This document shows, in pieces, positions 23,889-32,143 of a stretch of DNA of 64,000 bases. Source of the stretch: Streptomyces acidiscabies (lineage in GTDB: Bacteria; Actinomycetota; Actinomycetes; Streptomycetales; Streptomycetaceae); the NCBI RefSeq assembly GCF_020010905.1, contig NZ_JAGJBY010000001.1, forward strand, positions 5,724,001 to 5,788,000, written 5' to 3'. The translations under genes were made by a program, and so were the position numbers. Under the pieces are notes generated by a model. That model was not told where the DNA came from. It saw nothing but the letters and a program-made list of their open reading frames with translations, and ran no database searches. Positions within the stretch are counted from its first letter, which is position 1; each line of letters begins with the position of its first letter.

Positions 23889-25496
23889 ATGGCCCTCACG
23901 GAGAGCGAACCCACGAACGTCGCGGTCGACACCGGCACGCCCGGCCCCGCGACAGGCCGCTACGAGATCCTCGACGGCCGGATGACCCCCCACGACGTGA
24001 GCGAAACCGTCCGCGCCGTCCTGCGCGGCGAAGGCGTACCAGTCCGCTCCGCGACGCCGGACACCGTCCTGTTCGACCTGGACGGCACCCCCGTACACGT
24101 CCGCAGCAGGTCCGTCGCGGACGCGGCCCCCGACACCCTGGACGCCATCGACCCCCCGGCGGGCCGTACCCAGGTGCTATTGGCGGCGCAGGGCGCGCTG
24201 TCCCCGGCGGCGGAGGCGGTCTTCGAGCGCCTGGCCGACGCCCTGAACCGGGACGGCCGGTGCTACACGGACGCCGAGATCGCCTCCATCGTCCGGGGCA
24301 TGCCGCTCGTCGACCGGTACGCCACCGAGGAACCGGCGCTGCGGGACTGGGCGCTGGTCTTCCGCGACCACTACGTGGAGAACAGCGTCGGCTTCCTGCT
24401 CGGCATGGAGCGCGCCGGCATCGACCGGAAGTGGATCTTCGCGCTGAACAAGGGCGACCGCACCCTGCACCGCGACCGCGTGCACGCCTGGTTCCTCAGC
24501 CGCGGCTACCAGAGCGACACCCTGGACAACTCGGTGATCAACGGCTCGGCGGACACCGCCGAGAAGGCGTACGCGCTGGCGGTCAACGAGCAGGTCGACG
24601 CCTTCGTCCGGCGCGCCCACGAAGCGGGCCGCAAGGTCCTCGTCGTCGACGACGGCGGCCTCCTCGCACAGGGCTACGGCGCGAGCGGCGTCCTGGACGA
24701 ACGCATCGACGGCGCCCTGGAACTCACGGTCAGCGGCCTGAAGCGGATCGCAGGCGCACCCGGCGAACTGGACATCCCCGTCCTGAACATGGCCCGCTCC
24801 CGCCTCAAGAGCATGCTCGGCTACAACGAGATCGCCGACTCCTGCGTACGGCGCCTGCGCGCGATCCTCCCCGGCGAGAAGTTCATCGGCCGGCACGTCC
24901 TGCTCCTGGGCTACGGCACCCTGGGCGGCCGGGTCGCCCACGCGCTGCGCGCCCTGGGCTGCCGGGTCTCCGTGGTGGACACCGACGTCCTGACCCTGAT
25001 CACGGCCGCCGAGCACGGCTACGAGACCTACCGCAGCGCCGGCGAGGCGCTCGCCGCGCACTCCCCGTTCCTGATCATCGGCAACACCGGCGAACTCGCC
25101 ATCACCCCGAAGGACCTGCCGCTGCTGCCCGACGGCGTCCACCTCGCCGGCTTCGCCACCAAGGACTTCAGCCTCCTCAGCGAGAACTTGGAGGGCCTGG
25201 AGTCGACAGCGGTCCCGCTGGTCGGCGTCCGCTACACCCTGCCGACGGGCACCACGGCGACCCTGCTGGGAGACGGCCGCTCGCTCAACCTCTTCGAGTA
25301 CGAGGGCATCGCGAACCGCGGCTACGACGCCTACCGGGCCGGCACCCTCATCGCCGCGAAGACCCTCTGCCGCGAGGCCGCCTCGCTCGGCCCCGGCCTG
25401 CACCTCGAACCGGTGGACCGGGCGATCGACGAGGCGGGCCTGTTCGCCGCCTACTACGAGGAGTACCTCGCCTCGGGCTCGCGGGCGGCCCGGTGA
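23889..25496 (+). CDS. S-adenosylhomocysteine hydrolase-like NAD-binding protein
   Basis: A 535-residue protein. The C-terminal half has an NAD Rossmann motif HVLLLGYGTLGGRVAHALRALG (Gly-rich loop near residue 341) preceded by LNMARSRLKSMLGYNEIADSC, which resembles the hinge/active-site segment of AdoHcy hydrolase. The usual SAHH substrate and C-terminal Lys-Tyr elements are not evident, and the first 200 residues are unfamiliar. It may carry out NAD-dependent redox or elimination chemistry on another substrate. ATG 23889 follows GAAAGAGGTTGAGACG. First of four overlapping genes. Confidence 0.75.
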   Translation: MALTESEPTNVAVDTGTPGPATGRYEILDGRMTPHDVSETVRAVLRGEGVPVRSATPDTVLFDLDGTPVHVRSRSVADAAPDTLDAIDPPAGRTQVLLAAQGALSPAAEAVFERLADALNRDGRCYTDAEIASIVRGMPLVDRYATEEPALRDWALVFRDHYVENSVGFLLGMERAGIDRKWIFALNKGDRTLHRDRVHAWFLSRGYQSDTLDNSVINGSADTAEKAYALAVNEQVDAFVRRAHEAGRKVLVVDDGGLLAQGYGASGVLDERIDGALELTVSGLKRIAGAPGELDIPVLNMARSRLKSMLGYNEIADSCVRRLRAILPGEKFIGRHVLLLGYGTLGGRVAHALRALGCRVSVVDTDVLTLITAAEHGYETYRSAGEALAAHSPFLIIGNTGELAITPKDLPLLPDGVHLAGFATKDFSLLSENLEGLESTAVPLVGVRYTLPTGTTATLLGDGRSLNLFEYEGIANRGYDAYRAGTLIAAKTLCREAASLGPGLHLEPVDRAIDEAGLFAAYYEEYLASGSRAAR

Positions 25497-26572
25497 ACCC
25501 CCGCACGACGGGGACCCACGTCTGCGTGATCGGGTTCGGAGCGGCGGGCCGCCTGCACCAGCGCCTCCTGAGCGACCTCGGGTTCGACGTCAGCGTCGTC
25601 GACCCCGCACCGGGCGCCGAGACACCCGGCGTCCCGGTCCTCGGCCGGATCGAGGACGCCCTGAGGCGCCGTCCCGTCGACGTGTGGTCGGTGTGCTCAC
25701 CGACGGCCACCCACGTGGCGACGGTCGCGGACGTCCTGGACGCCGACCCGCAGGCCCGGCTGCTGGTGGAGAAGCCGCTGTGCCGGGCGTGGGAGATCCC
25801 CGCACTGACCGCGCTCCTCGACGCCCACCCCGAGGCCCGGCTGGTGATCATGGACCAGTACCGGCACTCGCAGGCGATGGCCCTGCTGCGCACACTGCGC
25901 TGGGAGCTGGCCCCCGGGCACCCGCTGACGGCGGTCCGGGTCGGGTTCGGCAAGGACCGCCGCGAGGACATCGCGGGCGGCCGGTTCGTCGACCACGACT
26001 TCGGCGTCTTCGGCTACGAGTGGCTGCACATGCTCGCCCTGCTGCGCGGCGCGCTGCCGCCGGAGACCTACGACCACTACATGGCGACCGCACCCGGCGA
26101 GGTGACGCTCCACGTGGCGACGGACCCTGAGCTGACGTCCACCGCCGCGCACGAGCGGGTGAGCGCGGACGGCGTGGAGGTCGACCTGTACTCCACGATC
26201 GTGGGCCCCGACCCGTCGGGACAGGTCGGCGTGCCGGACTGGTTCGACGGAGCGGTCACGGCGGGGGAGAGCCGCCAGCGCCGGGTCGAGGTGGTCGCGG
26301 GACCGGTGACCCTGCGCCTCGACCTCGACCCGGTGACCCTGCCCCGGGGCACCCGGCTGCCGCGCAACACGCACCGGCTCGCCGTGGCGGGACCGCAGCC
26401 CCGCGAGTGGCTGGTGCACGACTCGCCGCTGGACAACGCCCTGCGCTGGTCGGTGGCCGCCCTGCTGTCCCCGGACGGTCCCCCCGGTCTCGACCTGCGC
26501 GGAGTGTCGCGCATCGGCCGGCTCGCCGAGACCGCGCACCCCGCGCCCCGGCCACGGTCCGTGCGGACGTGA
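25493..26572 (+). CDS. Gfo/Idh/MocA-family oxidoreductase (first copy)
   Basis: A 359-residue NAD(P)-dependent enzyme. CVIGFGAAGRLHQRLLSDLG is the nucleotide-binding loop and LLVEKPLCRAW near residue 88 carries the EKP signature; the mixed beta-sheet substrate domain follows. The GTG start overlaps the previous stop by 4 bp (GTGA). Family members oxidise or reduce sugar or inositol-like alcohols. Here it is one of two copies around the degenerate radical SAM paralogue. Confidence 0.8.
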   Translation: MNPRTTGTHVCVIGFGAAGRLHQRLLSDLGFDVSVVDPAPGAETPGVPVLGRIEDALRRRPVDVWSVCSPTATHVATVADVLDADPQARLLVEKPLCRAWEIPALTALLDAHPEARLVIMDQYRHSQAMALLRTLRWELAPGHPLTAVRVGFGKDRREDIAGGRFVDHDFGVFGYEWLHMLALLRGALPPETYDHYMATAPGEVTLHVATDPELTSTAAHERVSADGVEVDLYSTIVGPDPSGQVGVPDWFDGAVTAGESRQRRVEVVAGPVTLRLDLDPVTLPRGTRLPRNTHRLAVAGPQPREWLVHDSPLDNALRWSVAALLSPDGPPGLDLRGVSRIGRLAETAHPAPRPRSVRT

Positions 26573-27723
26573 CGAGCCCGCGCGTCTGTCTGCTGGTGCC
26601 CGCCGCCTCGGACGGGCCGGCCGTCCCGGTCCCGTGGGACGTCCTGCTGGCCGCCGCCCGGCTGCGCGCCGACGGCTGCGACGTCACCGTCTGGGACGAG
26701 CGGCTCGCCGCGTTCCCCCCGGCCGCCTCGGTCCCCGATCTGCTGGTGGTCTTCACGGCCGTCGGCACGCCCTGGCCGGTGGACCTGTCCCCGGTCAGGG
26801 CGGCCGTGGACCGCGCCCGCGCGTGGTTCCCCGGCGTACGGGTGCTGGCGGTCGGCCCGCACGGCAGCCGGCTGCCGGGTTCGACGCTCCTGGAGCTGAC
26901 GGCGGATCACGTCGCCGTCGGCGAGGCGGCCTCGGCGGCGGTACGCGCCACCCGCGACCTCGCGTCGGGCGCCGCCGTACCCGTCCTGTACGGCGGGATG
27001 CCGCGCCCGCTGCCGCCGGTGCTCGTCGTGGGCAACCGGCCCCCGCCCTACCGGCCCCTGGAATGCTGGCCGCCGCCCGCCCACGACCTGGTGCCGCTGT
27101 CCCGCTACACGGCCCGGACGGTCGTGGACGGCGTACCCCGCCTCGTCCCGGCAGGGGCTGCGCGGATGGCCGACGGCCCCGAACGGGTGCTCGCCGGCCT
27201 CGCGGCCCAGCGGGCGGCGGGCCTCGGCCATGTCGTCTTCCTGGACCGCGTGTTCGGCGCCGACGGCGACCCCGGCGGCTGGCTGCGCGGCCGGGGCGTG
27301 GAGTGGACGAGCCGCACCCGGGCGGACGTCGTCCTCAGGAGCGACGTCCGGTCCTGGGCCGCCGCCGGATGCCGGACGGTGTGGCTGGACGCCGGCCCCC
27401 GCACCCGGGAGGCGGCGGCGAGGCTGTCCGGCGCCGGCATCACGCCCTGCGTGTCCGTGCTGGTCGGCGCACCCGGCGGTACCCGCGTGCCGGACCCGCC
27501 CGCCTGGTTCGCCCCGGTCCGGTTCGTCCTGCGGCCCGGCACCGCCGCGTACGACCGGCTCGCGCCGGGGCTCGGGGGCGGGACAGCGCCGGTCACCTGG
27601 CGGGGCGTCCAGGACGTGAACCTCCGCTACCGGCAGCGCCACCCCGCCGACCTCGACGAACTGGAGCGCGGACTCGCCGCGCTGCCCCGACTTCTCCCGA
27701 CTGGATGTGAGGTTCCGTGCTGA
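26569..27723 (+). CDS. Cysteine-less radical SAM paralogue (probable pseudoenzyme)
   Basis: A 384-residue protein that follows the radical SAM enzyme at 22321-23589 almost end to end: VWDERL versus VWDNRL, RVLAVGPHGSRLPG versus RVLACGPHATHLPE, RADVVLRSDVRSWAAAGC versus RAEVVLRTDVEQWAKAGC, LRPGTAAYDRLAP versus LRPGTKLYDQLAP. About 20 residues containing the Cx3Cx2C loop are missing: after VVDGVPRLVPAG it jumps straight to the helix that follows the loop. It cannot bind the cluster and is probably a partner or scaffold. The GTG start overlaps the preceding stop (GTGA). Confidence 0.8.
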   Translation: MTSPRVCLLVPAASDGPAVPVPWDVLLAAARLRADGCDVTVWDERLAAFPPAASVPDLLVVFTAVGTPWPVDLSPVRAAVDRARAWFPGVRVLAVGPHGSRLPGSTLLELTADHVAVGEAASAAVRATRDLASGAAVPVLYGGMPRPLPPVLVVGNRPPPYRPLECWPPPAHDLVPLSRYTARTVVDGVPRLVPAGAARMADGPERVLAGLAAQRAAGLGHVVFLDRVFGADGDPGGWLRGRGVEWTSRTRADVVLRSDVRSWAAAGCRTVWLDAGPRTREAAARLSGAGITPCVSVLVGAPGGTRVPDPPAWFAPVRFVLRPGTAAYDRLAPGLGGGTAPVTWRGVQDVNLRYRQRHPADLDELERGLAALPRLLPTGCEVPC

Positions 27724-28793
27724 CGTTCGGTGTGATCGGCTGCGGGTCGATCGGCGGTTTCTGGACCCGGCTGCTGACCCGAGAGGACACCGCGCTCGCC
27801 CCACGGGCCCGGCTCGCGGCGGTCGCGGGCCGGGACCCGGTGCGGGCCGGGGCGCTGGCCGCCGAGGCGGGCTGCGGCGTGACGACCGTACCGGGACTGC
27901 TGGCCCGGCCCGACGTGGACGCCGTCCTGCTGTGCACGCCGAGCGGCACCCACGCCGAACTGGCCGAGGAGGCGCTGCGCGCCGGGAAGCACGTCCTGGT
28001 GGAGAAACCCGTGGACGTGACCCCGGAGGCCGCCGACCGGCTGATCGGCGTGGCCCGCGAGACGGGACGGACACTGGGCGTGGTGTCCCAGCACCGCTTC
28101 GACCCCGCCGCGAAGCTGGCCCATGAGGCGATCCGCTCCGGCGGGCTCGGCCGGGTCACCTCCGTCATGACCGAGCTGTCGTGGTGGCGTGCCCCGGCGT
28201 ACTACGCCTCCGGGACCTGGCGCGGCACCCCGGACCTGGACGGCGGCGGCGCGCTGATGAACCAGGCGATCCACGCCGTGGACCTGGTGCAGTGGCTGGC
28301 CGGCCCGGTGGTGGAAGTGACCGCGCACACCGCGCAGTTGGCGCATCCCGGGATCGCGGTGGAGGACGTCGCGACAGCCAGCCTGCGCTTCGCGGACGGC
28401 GCCCTGGGCACCCTGCTCGCCACCACCGCCGCCTACCCCGGCCGGACCGCCCGCACGGCGGTCAACGGGGACCGGGGCAGCGTGGTCATCGACGACGACG
28501 AACTCGCCTACCTGCACCTGTCGCGGGACGGCGAAGAGGCACCCGCGTACGGGGCGTTCGGCGCCGCCGACCAGTCGGACGCCCACCGGACAGAACTGGC
28601 CAGGGACGAGGCCAGGGACGCCACGGGCATGCTCTACCAGCCGCACCGCGACCAGCTCCTGGATTTCTGCGACGCCGTCCGCGACAACAGGCCGCCCCTG
28701 AGCGACGGCGAGGACGGGCGGCGGGCGGTGGCCGTCGTGACCGCCATTTACACGTCCGCACGGACGGGACGCCCGCAGCAGGTCCACAGATAA
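27717..28793 (+). CDS. Gfo/Idh/MocA-family oxidoreductase (second copy)
   Basis: A 358-residue enzyme with FGVIGCGSIGGFWTRLL at the N-terminus, HVLVEKPVDVTPEAADRL near residue 100 and GGGALMNQAIHAVDLVQWL, the usual metal-free active-site helix with His. It is more canonical than the copy at 25493 and only distantly related to it. GTG 27717 lies inside the end of the previous gene with a GAGG site, so all four rightward genes appear translationally coupled. Confidence 0.85.
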   Translation: MLTFGVIGCGSIGGFWTRLLTREDTALAPRARLAAVAGRDPVRAGALAAEAGCGVTTVPGLLARPDVDAVLLCTPSGTHAELAEEALRAGKHVLVEKPVDVTPEAADRLIGVARETGRTLGVVSQHRFDPAAKLAHEAIRSGGLGRVTSVMTELSWWRAPAYYASGTWRGTPDLDGGGALMNQAIHAVDLVQWLAGPVVEVTAHTAQLAHPGIAVEDVATASLRFADGALGTLLATTAAYPGRTARTAVNGDRGSVVIDDDELAYLHLSRDGEEAPAYGAFGAADQSDAHRTELARDEARDATGMLYQPHRDQLLDFCDAVRDNRPPLSDGEDGRRAVAVVTAIYTSARTGRPQQVHR

Positions 28794-28846
28794 AACAGGC
28801 GGCAAAATCCAGAAAAATGGTCTGGCGTCCCGCCTGGTCCGGACCG

Positions 28847-31486
28847 ATGATGATCTTCATGCAGATGGAAAGCTGCGCCCGACAGATCGAAATGGGCAGT
28901 GGCCTCCTTGTCTTACAAGGAGGCCCGGGAACAGGAAAGACGTCCCTTCTGGAGGAAATGAAAAAGCGCGCCACGGCGTCCGGTTCGCTTTGCTTGTCCG
29001 CCACGGGATTCCCCGACGAACATGAACTGCCCTTTTCCGCCGTCGAACAATTCGGCCACGTCCCCGGAATCCCCGAGGGCGTCCGGTCGGCCTTACGCCG
29101 GCTCGTCGACCGCGCGGCACCGGCCCCCGCCGGGCTGCTGCGCACCCTCACCTCCGCGCTGACCGAACAGGCCGAACGCGGCCGGATCGTCATCGCCGTC
29201 GACGACGCCCACCACCTGGACCCGCAGTCCCGGTCCTGCCTCCTCTATCTCGCCCGCCGCCTGTACTCCCACCCCGTCGCCATGGTCCTGGCGTTCCCCC
29301 GGGCCTGCCGCGCCCCCGACGGCGGCCCCCTGGAGTTCCTCGCCCTCCCCGGAGCCCGGCTGGCCGAGATCAACCCCCTCGGCGAGGACGCCGTACGGAT
29401 GCTGCTGGAGCGCCGGCTCCCGCTGCGGACCGCCGCAGGGCTCGCCGCCCCCGTCCACCGGGCCGGCGGCGGCAACCTCTGCCTCGTCACCGCCCTGCTG
29501 CACGACCTGCTCCGTGCCGGCGAGCCCGGCCCCGGCACACCGGTCCGCATCGGGGAGTCCTTCCGGACGGCCTACCTCGCCCTGCTGGCCCGCCACCCCG
29601 CCCTCGCCGAGGCCGTCGAGGCCCTCGCCGTGCTCGGCGACGACGCGACACCCCCACGAGCCGCCCGGCTGCTCGGACAGCCCCTCAAGGACGTCGAGCA
29701 CCGGCTCGCCGAACTCAACCGCGCGGGCCTCCTGGAGGGCGGAGGATTCCGGCACCCGGACGTACCCAAGGCCGTGCTGGGCGCGCTCGGCGCACGGCTG
29801 CCGGCCCTGCACAAGCAGGCCGCCGCGCTGCTGTTCGTGGAAGGCGCGCCCGCCGTCGTCGTCGCCCGCCACCTGCTGGCCGCCGACGAGCCGCCCGACG
29901 CGGCGCAGGTGCGGGTGCTGTGGCACGCCTGGCAGCAGTACCTGACGGTCGGCCAGTGGGACCGGGCGCTCGCCTGCCTGCGCCTCGCGGAGCGCGCGGA
30001 CCTCGACGGACGCCAGCGCACCAGGATCCTCACCGGGCTCGTCATGACCCTGTGCTGCCGCAACCCCTGCGCGGCGCAGGCGGAGGTGGACCAACTGCTG
30101 GCCGCGGTGCGTGCCGGGCACGCCGACTACAGCGCGCTGAGGGTCCTCGCCTTCTGGTTCCTCTGGTTCGGCAACCGGGACCAGGGCAGGGAGCTGATGA
30201 TCCGGCTGATCGAGTCCTGCCAGGTCGGCGAAGGGCACGACGACGCGTGGGGCTTCGTCACGCTGGCGGGCTCCCTGTGGCCGGGACTGCTCGACATCCC
30301 CGCCGTACGCTCCTACGCCCACGACCAGCGCGACGCCGCCGTTCCGGGGGACGGGAACGGCACCGGCTGCCCGCTGCCCGCCGGCGCCGACACGCGCCGG
30401 TTCTGGGGACTCGACTTCGTGTCCCTGCTGGAGCTGATCGACCGCGGTGAACTGGCCCCCGCCGACCGGCTCTGCCAGGAACTGCGCGAGACGCTGCCCG
30501 CCGGCGCGTTCCTCGTCCGCCAGGCGTCCCTGGAGGCACTGCACGCCCGCATCCGGTGGCACCTGGGAGACGCGCCGGGGGCCGCGGCGTACGCGGCCTC
30601 CGCCCTTGAGCTGCTGCCCGACCACGGCTGGGGAGTCACCATCGGCCTGCCCCTGGCGGCCCTGATCGCCGCGCACACCCTCATGGGCGACCTGGACCAG
30701 GCGGCCCGGTACCTGGAGCGCCCGGTACCCGAGGAGATGTGGGAGTTCTCGTGCGGTCCGCTGTACCGGATCGCACGAGGCGGCTACCTGATGTCGATCG
30801 GCCGCCCGCACGCCGCCCTCCAGGACTTCCTGGCCTGCGCCGTCGACGGACGGCCGGACACGGTGGGCTGGCGCGTCAGCGCGGCGGAGGCGTACCTCGC
30901 CCTCGGCGACACGGACCGGGCCCGCCGTACGGCCGTCGAGGAACTCGTGCACGAAGGCCGCTCGGCGAACCACCGGAGCCGGGCCCTGCTGGTCCTGGCC
31001 TCGGTCGACGGCCCGCAACGGCGCCGGACGCACCTGGAGGAGGCCGAACGGACCCTGCTCGCCCGGCTCGGACAGGAGGACCTGGCACAGGGCCGCATCA
31101 AGGCCACGCGCGAACACGGGGACAAGGCGCTGGAGCCGGCCACCGAGGGCGGGGTCCCGTACTGGATACAGCCGCTCACGGTCCCGCTCGACGAGGAGCC
31201 CGCGCCGGCCGTGCCGTGTCCCGGGAGGAACGAGGCCCCGGCTGCGCCCGAGTCCCTCACGGAGGCCGAACGGCGGGTGGCGTCGCTGGCTGCGGAGGGC
31301 CGCTCGAACCGGCAGATCGCCACCCAGCTGTACATCACGGTGAGCACCGTCGAACAGCATCTGACCCGCGTCTACCGCAAACTGTCGGCCCGCCGCCGCT
31401 CCGAACTGCCGGACCTGCTGGCGCTCGGGGAGCGGTCGCAGCCGCACCGGGACGACACGCAGGCCACGGAGTCGCCCGCCGGGTGA
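28847..31486 (+). CDS. LAL-type LuxR regulator, TTA-containing, probable pathway regulator
   Basis: An 879-residue large ATP-binding LuxR regulator. Walker A GGPGTGKTSLLEEM is near residues 25-38 and Walker B IVIAVDDAHHLD near 115. A long TPR-like middle precedes the LuxR helix-turn-helix LTEAERRVASLAAEGRSNRQ ... STVEQHLTRVYRKL near 800-845. In-frame TTA codons at 28913 and 29093 make translation depend on bldA tRNA. The start is uncertain (ATG 28817, 28847 or 28862) and the first 250 bp are AT-richer than their surroundings. It follows the four-gene operon by 53 bp. Confidence 0.85.
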   Translation: MMIFMQMESCARQIEMGSGLLVLQGGPGTGKTSLLEEMKKRATASGSLCLSATGFPDEHELPFSAVEQFGHVPGIPEGVRSALRRLVDRAAPAPAGLLRTLTSALTEQAERGRIVIAVDDAHHLDPQSRSCLLYLARRLYSHPVAMVLAFPRACRAPDGGPLEFLALPGARLAEINPLGEDAVRMLLERRLPLRTAAGLAAPVHRAGGGNLCLVTALLHDLLRAGEPGPGTPVRIGESFRTAYLALLARHPALAEAVEALAVLGDDATPPRAARLLGQPLKDVEHRLAELNRAGLLEGGGFRHPDVPKAVLGALGARLPALHKQAAALLFVEGAPAVVVARHLLAADEPPDAAQVRVLWHAWQQYLTVGQWDRALACLRLAERADLDGRQRTRILTGLVMTLCCRNPCAAQAEVDQLLAAVRAGHADYSALRVLAFWFLWFGNRDQGRELMIRLIESCQVGEGHDDAWGFVTLAGSLWPGLLDIPAVRSYAHDQRDAAVPGDGNGTGCPLPAGADTRRFWGLDFVSLLELIDRGELAPADRLCQELRETLPAGAFLVRQASLEALHARIRWHLGDAPGAAAYAASALELLPDHGWGVTIGLPLAALIAAHTLMGDLDQAARYLERPVPEEMWEFSCGPLYRIARGGYLMSIGRPHAALQDFLACAVDGRPDTVGWRVSAAEAYLALGDTDRARRTAVEELVHEGRSANHRSRALLVLASVDGPQRRRTHLEEAERTLLARLGQEDLAQGRIKATREHGDKALEPATEGGVPYWIQPLTVPLDEEPAPAVPCPGRNEAPAAPESLTEAERRVASLAAEGRSNRQIATQLYITVSTVEQHLTRVYRKLSARRRSELPDLLALGERSQPHRDDTQATESPAG

Positions 31487-31567
31487 CATCGTTGCCGAGC
31501 GCCCGCCCGCACCCCCTGGAAGAAGCCGCTTGAACCACCGCCCCCGCCCCGGCCATGATCACCGTCC

Positions 31568-32110
31568 ATGGAGTTCTTCTGCTACCACCGCGACCGGACC
31601 GGCTCCCTCCCCCTGCGCCGCCGACTCGCCGAAGCCCACTGGTCCTACATGGACGGCTACACCGCCGAACTCATCGCCCGTGGCCCCACCTTCGCCGCCG
31701 ACGGCGAGACCCTCACCGGCAGCGTCCACATCGTCGACCTCCCCGACCCGGCGGCGGCCCGGGCGTTCGCCTTCGACGAGCCCAACTACCAGGCCGGGGC
31801 CTACCGGGACGTCCTCCTGCGGCGCTGGCGCAACCTGCTCGGCCGGACGATGTGGGACTTCCCCGGCGGCCGGACCGGCGGCAACCGCTACCTGGTGATC
31901 GGCCTCGCCCCCGACCCCGGCACGGACCTCGCCGTACCCCCGGACACCGACGACCTGATCGCCTTCGGCCCCCTCCTGTCGGACGACGGTACGGCCTGGC
32001 TCGGTACGGCGGCCCTGCTGCGCGCCCCCGACGCGGAAGCGGCACGCCGGGTGCTCGGGGGACACGCGGAGACGGAGGTGCACGACTGGGAGTTCGGCGG
32101 CCGACGCTGA
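31568..32110 (+). CDS. YciI-family protein
   Basis: A 180-residue protein whose first half has the YCII dimeric alpha-beta barrel pattern: AHWSYMDGYTAELIARGPTF and TGSVHIVDLPDPAAARAFAF. The conserved His near residue 24 and Asp near 28 are seen in the family. The second half looks like a degenerate repeat of the same fold. Function unknown. It begins about 80 bp after the LAL regulator and is not clearly part of that cluster. Confidence 0.65.
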   Translation: MEFFCYHRDRTGSLPLRRRLAEAHWSYMDGYTAELIARGPTFAADGETLTGSVHIVDLPDPAAARAFAFDEPNYQAGAYRDVLLRRWRNLLGRTMWDFPGGRTGGNRYLVIGLAPDPGTDLAVPPDTDDLIAFGPLLSDDGTAWLGTAALLRAPDAEAARRVLGGHAETEVHDWEFGGRR

Positions 32111-32143
32111 AGAGGGGGCGGTGCGGTGAAGAGAAGACGCGCC

